Made by a program: the position numbers and the translations under genes. A stretch of DNA of 64,000 bases. It comes from DASQBT01 sp963782495. GTDB lineage: Bacteria; Pseudomonadota; Gammaproteobacteria; Burkholderiales; Thiobacillaceae. This document shows positions 16,251-24,905 of this stretch, one piece after another (positions within the stretch are counted from its first letter, which is position 1; every line of letters begins with the position of its first letter). The notes under the pieces were generated by a model. The model did no database searches. It was not told the origin of the DNA and was given only the letters and a program-made list of their open reading frames with translations. The DNA lies in contig CAWAJU010000015.1 in the NCBI GenBank assembly GCA_963782495.1, positions 1 to 64,000 on the forward strand, read 5' to 3'.

Positions 16251-17602
16251 GGCCGCTCAACCTCGATCCCTGGATCGCCATTCCCGCCATGCTTGGGGGC
16301 ATGGTCTTGCTGTTTGCTGTCCTGCGCGTCTGGCAGGTGATTGCCAAACCCCATCCCGAACTGGTGCGCAAGATCTTCCACCTGGGCGGCGGGCTGCTGG
16401 CCCTGCCATTGCCCTGGCTGTTTTCCAGCCTCGTACCGGTGCTGGTGCTGGGCGCATCCAGCATCGCCCTGTTCACCCTGCTGCGCACCGTGCCGGTGTT
16501 GAAGGCCGGGCCCGGACAGGTGCTGGCCGCAGTTCAGCGCAATACCGTGGGCGAATACGGATTCATCCTCAGTCTCCTGCTGCTGTTCACCTGGGCGCGC
16601 GACACCCCGCTGCTGTATGGCGTGCCCCTGCTGATACTGGCGATCGCCGATGCCTCTGCCGCCCTGGTCGGCAGGCACTACGGCAAGCTGTTCTATACCG
16701 TGAGCGGTGGCGGCAAGACGGTGGAAGGTTCGGCAGCATTCTTTCTTGCCGCCTTCTTCTGCGTCCACGTCCCGGTGCTGCTGTTTACCGACACACCGCG
16801 GCCGGAGAGCCTGCTGATCGGCATCAACATCGGGCTCATGGTGATGATGGCGGAGGCCGCCGCCTGGTGGGGCCTGGACAACCTGATCATTCCGCTGTTC
16901 AGCTATGTGCTGCTGAAAAGCTTTCTTCACCTCGATGCCGCAGAGCTGCTTCAACACCTGAGCTTCCTGGTCGCGCTGTCGCTGTTCATCCGCTACTGGC
17001 GCAAACACACCACGCTCGCTGACGACGGCTTGTTCGGCGTTGCCCTGTGGGGTTACGTGTCCTGGGCGATCGCCGACTGGCGCTGGGTGGTGCCTTCGCT
17101 CATCCTGCTCGTCATCTATACCCTGGTGACGCGCCGCACCCCCACCGACCATCTGCGCCTGTTCAATTTCCCGGTGGCACTGGCCAACCTGTTCGGCAGC
17201 ATCATCTGGCTGCTGCTGTTCTGGCGCTATCAGGATCCCCGGATTTTCGCGGCCTATGCCGCGGTCTACGGCGCTGATCTGGCGATCATCGCGCTGGTGC
17301 GCCATCGGCGCGCGCAGCCGGCGACTTCGCTGCGCGGCAGCGTCCTGTGGAGCAGCGCCAAGGGCATCCTGCTGTTGTTACCGTCTATACTTTTGTTTCA
17401 AGGGCTGAATGCAGCGGCCTTGGTCAGTCTCGCTGCCGCTGCGCTGGCGGTGATTGCCGCCACAAGCCTGTTCGCATTGATCCAGCCGGAGCTCGAGCGC
17501 TATCCGGTGGACAGCGGCCGCTGGCTGCGCCAGTCCATCGTCGTCACGCTCAGTTCCCTGCTGGCGTTCGCGCCGATTTTCCTGCCTGCGGATCTGTCAT
17601 GA
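16247..17602 (+). CDS. Polyprenol/phytol kinase-like integral membrane protein
   Basis: A 451-residue protein with roughly twelve hydrophobic helices. The first half matches the dolichol/phytol kinase and CDP-lipid synthase superfamily: RKIFHLGGGLLALPLPW near residues 40-57, then ADASAALVGRHYGK and SGGGKTVEGSAAFF near 125-165. These carry the CTP-dependent kinase signature (D-A-x-A-x-x-x-G-x-x-x-G and KTxEG). Known relatives phosphorylate phytol, farnesol, geranylgeraniol or dolichol with CTP. The C-terminal half is a further set of membrane helices without known motifs. ATG overlaps the BtaA-like stop (GTGA/ATGA-type coupling), and its own end overlaps the next start. The operon position supports an isoprenoid alcohol as substrate, which is inference. 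Confidence 0.75.
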   Translation: MRPLNLDPWIAIPAMLGGMVLLFAVLRVWQVIAKPHPELVRKIFHLGGGLLALPLPWLFSSLVPVLVLGASSIALFTLLRTVPVLKAGPGQVLAAVQRNTVGEYGFILSLLLLFTWARDTPLLYGVPLLILAIADASAALVGRHYGKLFYTVSGGGKTVEGSAAFFLAAFFCVHVPVLLFTDTPRPESLLIGINIGLMVMMAEAAAWWGLDNLIIPLFSYVLLKSFLHLDAAELLQHLSFLVALSLFIRYWRKHTTLADDGLFGVALWGYVSWAIADWRWVVPSLILLVIYTLVTRRTPTDHLRLFNFPVALANLFGSIIWLLLFWRYQDPRIFAAYAAVYGADLAIIALVRHRRAQPATSLRGSVLWSSAKGILLLLPSILLFQGLNAAALVSLAAAALAVIAATSLFALIQPELERYPVDSGRWLRQSIVVTLSSLLAFAPIFLPADLS

Positions 17603-18582
17603 CCGATATCAGTTTCGCCGATCAAGCTGACCTCGAACTGTTTTGCAGCCTCAAAGGCTTGTCTGACCTGAGCCCCAATAGGGTTTTGCTGCACAGCCCC
17701 GATTCAGTCCTCATGGCGCGTGACAATGGACGGCTGCTTGCGCGTGCTTCGCTCTGGTGGCGCCAGGTGCCTGGACTGCGCGACGAGCGCGTCGGCCTGA
17801 TCGGCCACTATGCCGTTCAAGACAGCCACGCCGCGATCAGGATACTTGACGATGCCTGTCGAACCCTTGCCCTGAAAGGCTGCAGCGTCGCAATCGGTCC
17901 CATGGACGGCAGCACCTGGCGCTGCCACCGGCTGCTCATTGAGCGCGGCCCCGAGCCACCTTTCTTCCTCGAACCGGACAATCCGGATGACTGGCCCTTG
18001 CATTTCGAGGCCGCGGGTTTCCGCGCGCTGGCCCGCTACTATTCCTCAGTCAACGAAGACAACGCGCGCTGCAAGGATCGCAGCCTCCTGATGAAGCGTC
18101 TGGAGCGCGCCGGCTACAGCCTGCGTTCCCTGTCGACCGCCGACATTGATGCAGAACTCGCGCGCCTGTGGGAAATCGCCAGCGTCGCGTTCCGAGACAA
18201 TTTTCTCTATGTTCCGATCAGCCAGACTGAGTTCCTTCAGCTTTACACCCCGCTTGTGCGCCTGGTCAGGCCGGAGCTGGTCCTGATCATGGAGTGGCAG
18301 GGCACGCCGGTTGCGTTCTGTCTTGCGCTGCCGGATCTGCTGCAGGAACAGCGCGGCCAGCCGGTGGATACGGTCATCATCAAGAGCCTTGCGGTGCATG
18401 AAGCGCACCGCGGCAAGGGGCTGGCGGCGGTGATGCTGGCACAGATCAACCGCACCGCGCGAGCGCTTGGCATGCGCCGCACCATCCACGCCCTGATGCA
18501 CGAAGACAATGCCTCGCGTCTGCTGGACCGTCCCGTGATGAAGGACTTCCGCCGCTACACCCTGTACGCCAGAACCTTGTGA
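17599..18582 (+). CDS. GNAT family N-acyltransferase
   Basis: A 327-residue protein with a GNAT fold in its C-terminal half. Motif A with the acyl-CoA pyrophosphate loop reads SLAVHEAHRGKGLAAVML near residues 255-272 (R/Q-x-x-G-x-G/A pattern). The N-terminal 150 residues resemble a second, degenerate GNAT-like half (GPMDGSTWRCHR, then FLEPDNPDDWP). It would acylate an amino group. In this operon the amine created by the BtaA-like enzyme is a candidate acceptor, a speculative link. The ATG overlaps the previous stop (ATGA), and the stop overlaps the GTG of the ligase gene. Confidence 0.78.
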   Translation: MTDISFADQADLELFCSLKGLSDLSPNRVLLHSPDSVLMARDNGRLLARASLWWRQVPGLRDERVGLIGHYAVQDSHAAIRILDDACRTLALKGCSVAIGPMDGSTWRCHRLLIERGPEPPFFLEPDNPDDWPLHFEAAGFRALARYYSSVNEDNARCKDRSLLMKRLERAGYSLRSLSTADIDAELARLWEIASVAFRDNFLYVPISQTEFLQLYTPLVRLVRPELVLIMEWQGTPVAFCLALPDLLQEQRGQPVDTVIIKSLAVHEAHRGKGLAAVMLAQINRTARALGMRRTIHALMHEDNASRLLDRPVMKDFRRYTLYARTL

Positions 18583-20159
18583 ACATCATCGCGCTGCTCG
18601 ATGAGGCCGCGCTTCGCGACCCCGACCTTGCAGCCATCATCGACGGGCCTATGGGCCAGGAGCGCAGCATCTCATTTGCCGATCTGCGCGCGCAATCCAT
18701 GCAGATCGCCGCGCTCTTCGCCGGCTCGGGTGTGGCCCGCGGCGATGGCGTCGTGATCCTGGTGCCCATGTCCACCATCCTGTATGCAGTCATCGCCGCA
18801 GCACTGAGACTGGGTGCGGTTCCGGTCTTCATCGACCCGGAGCAGGCCGAGGCCCAGTTGGAACGCTGCCGCGGTGCACTGCCATTGAAGGCCTTCGTCG
18901 GCAGCCCGATGGCTTGCCTGCTTCGTTTGTTGAAACCCGCACTGCACTCCATCAAAACGGCGTTTGTCACGCAGCGATGGTTTCCCGGCACGACCTCACT
19001 CGGCGCCGCGCAGCATCTCGCTCCCTTCGCCCAGACCCTTACCGATATGGACGATGCGCCCGCCATGCTCAGCTTCACCAGCGGCAGCACCGGCGCCGCC
19101 AAGGGCTTGCTGCGCACCCACCGGCTTCTCGTGGCGACCCAGGACATCCTCGCACGCCACCTTGATCTGCGCCCGGGGAGCGTCAATGTCGCCAGCATGC
19201 CGGCTTTGGTGATGAACAATCTGGGCCGCGGCGTGACCAGCCTCATCCCCGACGTGGACCTGCGTCGACCGGGCGCCGCCAACCCTGCCCGGATTGCCAA
19301 CGCCATTACCCGATGGAAGGCCGAAAGCCTGCTGGCCTCGCCCGCCCTGGTCGACCACTTGAGTGAAAACTGCCTCGCGTCCGGCCAGTCGCTGGACTCC
19401 CTGCGCAAGGTCTTCACCGGCGGCGCCCCGGTATTCCCCCATACCCTGGACAGGTGCGCGCAAGCCGCCCCCCTGGCGCGGATCGCGGCGCTCTATGGCT
19501 CCACCGAGGCCGAACCCATCGCACTGCTTTGGCGTGACGAGATGAGCGACGATGATCGCACCGCGATCAGGCGGGGTGCAGGACTCCCGGCAGGCAAACC
19601 GGTTGACGATATCAAGCTTGCCATCCTGCAGGACCGCTGGGGCCAGCCGATCGCAGACTGCACCGAGGATACGATGCGGGCTGCCGCGCTGCCTGCCGGC
19701 GCACGCGGCGAGATCGTGGTAAGCGGTCGCCATGTCTCGGCAGGCTACTTGCAGGGGCAGGGCGACGCGGAAACGAAGTTCCGCGCCGGCCAGACGGCCT
19801 GGCACCGCACCGGCGACTCGGGCTGGATAGACGAGCAGAATCGCCTGTGGCTTACCGGCCGTTGCGCCGCACGCCTGGGAGAGGTTTCCGAAGCCCAATA
19901 CCCGCTCATGGTGGAGGCCGCCGTCGACGACCACCCTGACCTCGTTCGCGCAGCCTTCGTCTCTCATCGCGGCAAGCGCCTGCTGGTTGTGGAATGGAAG
20001 CGGGGAGCAAATCGAAGCAAACTGCAGGAACTGGCAAACGCCCTGGCCTGGGCGCGGATCGACCGAGTGCTCAGTCTGTCCCGCATTCCAGTGGACAGGC
20101 GACACAATGCGAAGATCGATTATTCCGCCCTGCGCGCAGAACTTGATGCGCGACTGTGA
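18579..20159 (+). CDS. AMP-dependent acyl/aryl-acid ligase
   Basis: A 526-residue adenylate-forming enzyme that activates a carboxylic acid with ATP, usually for transfer to CoA. The P-loop-like motif FTSGSTGAAKG lies at residues 166-176. The substrate-pocket motif is FTGGAPVFP, the A5 motif YGSTEAEP, the A7 motif HRTGDSGWID, and a C-terminal region keeps a Lys in RRHNAKIDY at the position of the catalytic lysine. The form of the A4/A5 motifs resembles the OleC/fatty-acid-ligase-like branch more than housekeeping acetyl-CoA synthetases, but the substrate is not readable. It starts with GTG overlapping the GNAT stop (GTGA) and is the last gene of the operon. Confidence 0.85.
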   Translation: MNIIALLDEAALRDPDLAAIIDGPMGQERSISFADLRAQSMQIAALFAGSGVARGDGVVILVPMSTILYAVIAAALRLGAVPVFIDPEQAEAQLERCRGALPLKAFVGSPMACLLRLLKPALHSIKTAFVTQRWFPGTTSLGAAQHLAPFAQTLTDMDDAPAMLSFTSGSTGAAKGLLRTHRLLVATQDILARHLDLRPGSVNVASMPALVMNNLGRGVTSLIPDVDLRRPGAANPARIANAITRWKAESLLASPALVDHLSENCLASGQSLDSLRKVFTGGAPVFPHTLDRCAQAAPLARIAALYGSTEAEPIALLWRDEMSDDDRTAIRRGAGLPAGKPVDDIKLAILQDRWGQPIADCTEDTMRAAALPAGARGEIVVSGRHVSAGYLQGQGDAETKFRAGQTAWHRTGDSGWIDEQNRLWLTGRCAARLGEVSEAQYPLMVEAAVDDHPDLVRAAFVSHRGKRLLVVEWKRGANRSKLQELANALAWARIDRVLSLSRIPVDRRHNAKIDYSALRAELDARL

Positions 20160-20279
20160 AGTTTCGGGTTCCTGATTGCCTCCGGGTTCAGGATTGGGTC
20201 GGTAAGTGCGGCGCCATGGGCGCTTGGTTTTCCAGCATCAAGCGCCCAAACACCGGGGCGATTTCCCAACGCCGGCGGC

Positions 20280-21008
20280 TCAGGTCTGCGAGCCTGCGCC
20301 CTGGGCTTGATTGCGCTTCATGGCCCGCTCGACGATGGTCAGTGCCGGACGCGCAGCAACGCTCACGGTGGCCGCCTGTATTACCTCAGCCGTCGCAAGG
20401 ACGGCCGCTGGAGACATCGTCTGGGCCGCGAAATCGACCGAAGCATTTTCCGACTGAACCCGCAACTGGCGAACTTGTCCGCTCTCTTCGTGCGCCGGCG
20501 CATCCATCACCGATTGCCGGCAATTCTGAGTGGCCGCACCCTGCCGGCGCCACCGCCATGCCAACGATGCGCCTGCCGCAAGCAACAATGCCACCGCCGC
20601 AAGCCAGGGCTGCGAAGCGTTGCCTGCAACCGGTTCGAATCCGCGAGGGGTCAGAGCCAGATCAGCGTACTTGCCCGGCGCGGGCAAGCTTGCGTCCATC
20701 TTCAAGCCAAAACCGGTGGGGTCGGTCAACTCGTGGCGAATATTGAATGCCTGGCGCGCGCCATCCGCGGGTGATGCTGAAAGGTATTCGGAGACGGATG
20801 CCGCCCATGAAGCGCCGGGAATAGACAGGAGTGCCATGCAGCCAAGCACGCAGCCAGCCAGGATTCCCCAAGCATCTGAGCGCCTTGCGCATACGGGTCG
20901 TTGTTTCCGCGCCAGCAAGCCTGACTGGCGCGCGTACTGCCCAACTCCCGGATTGGCAAGCATGTTCGTCCATGCCGCCTTGAGGCCGATACTTGTCGTT
21001 CTTGTCAT
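20280..21008 (-). CDS. Membrane protein of unknown function
   Basis: A 242-residue protein that I do not recognise. A strong AGGAGG site sits just before ATG 21008, so the start is well supported. The N-terminus is basic for about 45 residues, then a hydrophobic segment at about 47-69 ending in ASWAAS looks like a late signal peptide or anchor. A short periplasmic part follows (about 70-130), then one membrane helix (about 133-152) and a cytosolic tail of about 90 residues, Ala/Gln-rich. It faces away from the neighbouring operons and has its own promoter region, with a perfect palindrome 90 bp upstream. Confidence 0.7.
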   Translation of the reverse strand: MTRTTSIGLKAAWTNMLANPGVGQYARQSGLLARKQRPVCARRSDAWGILAGCVLGCMALLSIPGASWAASVSEYLSASPADGARQAFNIRHELTDPTGFGLKMDASLPAPGKYADLALTPRGFEPVAGNASQPWLAAVALLLAAGASLAWRWRRQGAATQNCRQSVMDAPAHEESGQVRQLRVQSENASVDFAAQTMSPAAVLATAEVIQAATVSVAARPALTIVERAMKRNQAQGAGSQT

Positions 21009-21096
21009 GAGCTCCTCCTGTCAACTTCCATTATTGTTTACCGCTTTAGGACCTAGTCTAAGTCAGCCCGGTTCGCTGCACAATCACGACACGTCA

Positions 21097-21118
21097 CGAT
21101 CCGTCAGGTGACGGATCG
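21097..21118. promoter_or_regulatory. Perfect 10-bp palindrome, possible operator
   Basis: CGATCCGTCA and its exact reverse complement are separated by GG. It lies 89 bp upstream of the start of the membrane protein gene (20280-21008) and 225 bp past the ABC permease stop. No T-run follows on either strand, so a terminator is less likely than a protein-binding site for a dimeric regulator. Confidence 0.45.
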
Positions 21119-21342
21119 CGCGCCAGACCCATGCAAATTGCGACCTCGCGATGAAAATATAAACTCCCTGCGGCCAACTCCACGCAGGGCGCCAATTCGG
21201 CGATTCGTCATGTGGACGGCAGTAAGTCCCCTACGCGGAGGACACGCCTGTGCAAAATTGTTAACGGTTGTCCGATGCCCGGTCTTGATCTGTTTCTTGC
21301 CAACCGGATGTCGGTTTGGCCTGCCCGGCTATCGCCGGCCCG

Positions 21343-22104
21343 CTAGGCCTTGAGCCGGTAGCCCGTCCTGAATATCCACGCAATGATCGCCAGGGAAATC
21401 GCCAGGAACACCGCGGTCATGCCAAGACTCACCACAACGTCCACATCGGCAATCCCATAGAAGCTCCAGCGGAAGCCACTGATCAGATAAACCACCGGAT
21501 TGAACAGGGTGATCTTCTGCCACAGGGGCGGGAGGATATCGATCGAATAGAAGCTGCCGCCCAAAAAGGTCAGCGGTGTGACGATGAGAAGCGGAACAAC
21601 CTGCAGCTTCTCGAAGGTGTCGGCCCAGATGCCGATGATGAAGCCGACCAGGCTGAAGGTGACCGCCGTGAGGAGGAGGAACAGGATCATCCAGAACGGA
21701 TGATTGATCTGGATCGGCACAAACAGCCCCGCCGTCGCCAGAATGATCAGGCCCAGGATGATCGATTTGGTGGCGGCCGCGCCGACATAGCTGATCACGA
21801 TCTCGACATAGGAAACCGGGGCAGACAGGAGTTCGTAGATGGTTCCGGCAAATTTTGGGAAGTAGATCCCGAAGGACGCATTCGAGATGCTCTGGGTCAA
21901 CAGCGACAACATGATCAGGCCGGGCACGATGAATGCGCCATAGCTGATGCCGTTGATCTGCGAAATGCGCGAGCCGATCGCAGCGCCGAACACGACGAAA
22001 TAGAGCGAGGTCGAAATCACCGGTGAAACGATGCTTTGCAGCATCGTGCGCCAGGTGCGGGCCATTTCAAATTTGTAAATCGCGCGTATGGCGTAGAAAT
22101 TCAT
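21343..22104 (-). CDS. ABC-2 type transporter permease
   Basis: A 253-residue inner-membrane protein with six predicted helices, the usual size for single-polypeptide ABC-2 permeases of the NodJ/YadH type. An N-terminal amphipathic stretch (AIRAIYKFEMARTWRT) precedes the first helix. The conserved EFLSAP-like loop is seen as YELLSAPVS near residues 88-96, and a late GGSFYSIDILPPLWQ loop is typical of this family. It pairs with the ATPase encoded just upstream, whose stop overlaps its start by 4 nt. The substrate is unknown; relatives export polysaccharides, lipids or drugs. Confidence 0.88.
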   Translation of the reverse strand: MNFYAIRAIYKFEMARTWRTMLQSIVSPVISTSLYFVVFGAAIGSRISQINGISYGAFIVPGLIMLSLLTQSISNASFGIYFPKFAGTIYELLSAPVSYVEIVISYVGAAATKSIILGLIILATAGLFVPIQINHPFWMILFLLLTAVTFSLVGFIIGIWADTFEKLQVVPLLIVTPLTFLGGSFYSIDILPPLWQKITLFNPVVYLISGFRWSFYGIADVDVVVSLGMTAVFLAISLAIIAWIFRTGYRLKA

Positions 22105-23027
22105 TGTCCGTCCTTGAGCAGGTCAACGAAGATGTCCTCCAGCGAGCTCTCCGACGTCTGAAGATCGCTGAACGCGATGCCCGCCGCGCCGAGGTCCTGC
22201 AGGAGCGCGATGATGCCATTGCGCTCGCCTTGCACATCGTAGGTATAGGTCAGTGCGCAGCCATCGCTGGAAAGGTCGAGGTGGTAGGCGGCAAGTGCGG
22301 CCGGAACAGCATCCAGCGGCTTGGGCAGTTGAAGCGTCAACTGCTTCTTGCCCAACTTGCGCATCAACTCAACCGTGTTCTCCACCAGCATGATCTCGCC
22401 CCGGTTGATCACCGCCACCCGGTCCGCCATTTCTTCAGCCTCATTGATGTAATGCGTGGTCAGGATGATGGTCACGCCGGTGTCCTTGAGCGCGCGCACC
22501 AGCTGCCACATGTCCCGCCGCAGATTGACGTCAACGCCCGCAGTGGGTTCGTCGAGAAACAGGATCTGCGGCTCGTGGGACAGGGCCTTCGCGATGAGCA
22601 GCCGGCGCTTCATGCCGCCCGAAAGCGTCATGACCCTGCTGTCCTTCTTGTCCCACAGAGACAAATCCCTGAGCACCTTTTCAATGTGGCCCGGGTTCTT
22701 CGGCTTGCCGAACAATCCGCGGCTGAAGGAAACGGTCGCCCAGACCGACTCGAACGCATCGGTGGTGAGTTCCTGGGGCACCAGTCCGATCATGGATCGA
22801 GCGGCACGGTAATCGCGCACGATGTCATGGCCGTTTACCAAAATGGCGCCCTCGGTCGGATTGACAATTCCGCATATCGTGCTGATCAGCGTGGTCTTAC
22901 CGGCGCCGTTCGGGCCCAGCAGCGCAAAGATCTCGCCGCGGCGAATCTCCAGGTTGATGTCCTTGAGGGCATGGAATCCGGACGCATAAGTCTTGGAGAG
23001 CTTGGAGACGGAAATGATGGCGGGCAT
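22101..23027 (-). CDS. ABC transporter ATP-binding protein
   Basis: A 308-residue ATPase with Walker A GPNGAGKTT (about residues 38-46), Q-loop in GLVPQELTTD, signature LSGGMKRRL and Walker B ILFLDEPTAGVD, followed by the switch His in TTHYINEAEE. The C-terminal 80 residues form the extra domain found in the DrrA/CcmA-like exporters. It forms one transporter with the permease (4-nt overlap), probably exporting a lipid, polysaccharide or drug. Confidence 0.92.
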   Translation of the reverse strand: MPAIISVSKLSKTYASGFHALKDINLEIRRGEIFALLGPNGAGKTTLISTICGIVNPTEGAILVNGHDIVRDYRAARSMIGLVPQELTTDAFESVWATVSFSRGLFGKPKNPGHIEKVLRDLSLWDKKDSRVMTLSGGMKRRLLIAKALSHEPQILFLDEPTAGVDVNLRRDMWQLVRALKDTGVTIILTTHYINEAEEMADRVAVINRGEIMLVENTVELMRKLGKKQLTLQLPKPLDAVPAALAAYHLDLSSDGCALTYTYDVQGERNGIIALLQDLGAAGIAFSDLQTSESSLEDIFVDLLKDGQ

Positions 23028-23336
23028 GAAAGCGGCGTTGTTAGGTGAGCGGGCGTCTGGTCTGACCAGCCAGGCACAGGGCCGTGCACATGGATTCGAT
23101 GGGCCGATGCTGCCACCGTGTCAACGGAATAGCAATCGCGTTCCCTGATACGCCACTCGCCGGATGCGTCCGAACGGCCAGACACGCTACCGAAGCGCCT
23201 GTCCACCGTGACCCCTGTCACGGTCCCGCTCGAGCGAACGAAAAGCACTCCTCTTCCCGGCCTGTCACGCTAAGGGGTCTCTTCCCCACCTTGCATTCTC
23301 TGCCCCATTTGAGTTGCAGTATGCTGAAGCTCATCT
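23028..23336. other. Divergent intergenic region
   Basis: A 309-bp gap between the leftward ABC ATPase start and the rightward MFS gene. It should contain promoters for both. No gene, clear promoter box or repeat was recognised. Confidence 0.5.
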
Positions 23337-24740
23337 GTGATTGATCCGACTCCATCCGCGCCGATATTCTGCATGCGCAAGTGGAAGGGAGCCGATCGCT
23401 TCGGCACGGGAGGGAAACGCCAGGTGGAAGCAGCAAAGCCCCCAGGGACGAGGCCATCCAGCAGTGTGTCCATCTATCCGATCTTGGCGGTCAACTTCGT
23501 CGGCACGCTGGGCTTCAGCATCGTGCTGCCGTTTCTGGTGTTCCTGGTCACGCGTCTGGGCGGCAACGCCCTCATCTATGGGCTCATGGGCGCGACCTAC
23601 TCGTTCTTCCAGTTGCTGGGCGCGCCCGTGCTGGGGCGCTGGTCGGACCGCTATGGAAGGAAGCGCATGCTGCTGCTGAGCCAGCTCGGTACCTTCGTCT
23701 CCTGGGGCATTTTTCTGGCGGCACTGTACCTGCCCGTCCGGCACCTGGCCGAAGTTCATTCCGCAGTGCTCGGGACGTTTGCGCTCACGCTGCCGCTTGC
23801 GGTGCTGTTTGCCGCACGCGCGCTGGACGGCATTACCGGAGGGAATGTCTCGATTGCCAATGCCTACCTGGCGGATATCAGCGACGACACCAACCGCAAC
23901 GCCAATTTCGGCAAGATGGCCGTGTCGGCGAATCTCGGCTTCATACTGGGGCCCGCGCTGGCGGGCTTGCTCGGCGCCGTGTCCACAAACGAATCCCTGC
24001 CCGTCCTTGGGGCCTGCGTAATCTCGCTCGCGGCCTGCCTGCTGATCGGCTTCAAGCTTCCCGACACCGACCGCTGCGCGCTGCAAGCCGATCCGGAACA
24101 GCCCAGTGTGCGCAAGGTACTGGGCCAGGATCACACGCCGTGTTTTTCGCTGCAGGCTGCGCCCAAGCTGTCCACCATCGAGATCCTGGCCCTGCCGTCA
24201 GTGGGGCTGTTGCTCGCCTTGCACTTCCTGGTGTTCCTCGCCTTCAATCTGTTCTATGTCAGCTTTCCCGTGTACGCCGCGACCGGCATCCGCTGGTCGC
24301 TTGCCCAGACCGGCGTGTTCTTCTCTGTCATGGGTGCATCGATGGCGCTGGTGCAGGGTCCGGTGCTGAAGCGCGCCGCGAAAATCTGGTCCGACCGCAG
24401 CCTGGTGCTGGGCGGCAGCCTGGTGCTGGCCGCCAGTTTCCCGTTCTTCACCGCCACCCACACGGCGACCCTTTATGCCGGCACCGCCCTGCTTGCCCTC
24501 GGCAACGGGGTGATGTGGCCGTCCCTGCTCGCGATCCTGGCAAAAGCCGCGGACCGCAGGTTCCAGGGTGCTGTGCAAGGCCTTGCCAGCAGCGTGGCCG
24601 CCGGGGCCAGCATCATCGGCCTGCTTGCCGGCGGACTGTTATACAGCCAGCTGGGCGCCAATGTGTTTGTCATCTCCGCCGCGCTGACCGCGCTGACCTT
24701 CGCGCTGGCCTTTGCGATCCCCGGCGCGGCCCGAAAATGA
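23337..24740 (+). CDS. MFS transporter, TetA-like drug exporter family
   Basis: A major facilitator with twelve predicted helices. The family loop 2-3 motif is GRWSDRYGRKRML (G-x-x-x-D-R-x-G-R-[KR]), and helix 1 begins ILAVNFVGTLGFSIVLP, the usual form in 14- or 12-helix proton antiporters related to TetA. Helix 5 carries GFILGPALAGLLG (antiporter motif C). The substrate is unknown. The open frame begins with GTG at 23337, giving about 42 residues before helix 1, but ATG 23373 is an equally good start because no strong ribosome site favours either. Confidence 0.87.
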   Translation: MIDPTPSAPIFCMRKWKGADRFGTGGKRQVEAAKPPGTRPSSSVSIYPILAVNFVGTLGFSIVLPFLVFLVTRLGGNALIYGLMGATYSFFQLLGAPVLGRWSDRYGRKRMLLLSQLGTFVSWGIFLAALYLPVRHLAEVHSAVLGTFALTLPLAVLFAARALDGITGGNVSIANAYLADISDDTNRNANFGKMAVSANLGFILGPALAGLLGAVSTNESLPVLGACVISLAACLLIGFKLPDTDRCALQADPEQPSVRKVLGQDHTPCFSLQAAPKLSTIEILALPSVGLLLALHFLVFLAFNLFYVSFPVYAATGIRWSLAQTGVFFSVMGASMALVQGPVLKRAAKIWSDRSLVLGGSLVLAASFPFFTATHTATLYAGTALLALGNGVMWPSLLAILAKAADRRFQGAVQGLASSVAAGASIIGLLAGGLLYSQLGANVFVISAALTALTFALAFAIPGAARK

Positions 24741-24905
24741 CGCACACACAGACCGCGCGCCGCAGCAATCTGGCGTTATCACGCACATGGCCTATGCTCT
24801 TAATTACCAAGGCCGCCGAACTGCCCCGACCCTGTTCAACCCCTACCGCGCGGGCACCTGTTATGGCTCGCGGCCGGACCATCCAAGAGGAGAAACCGCA
24901 TCGCC

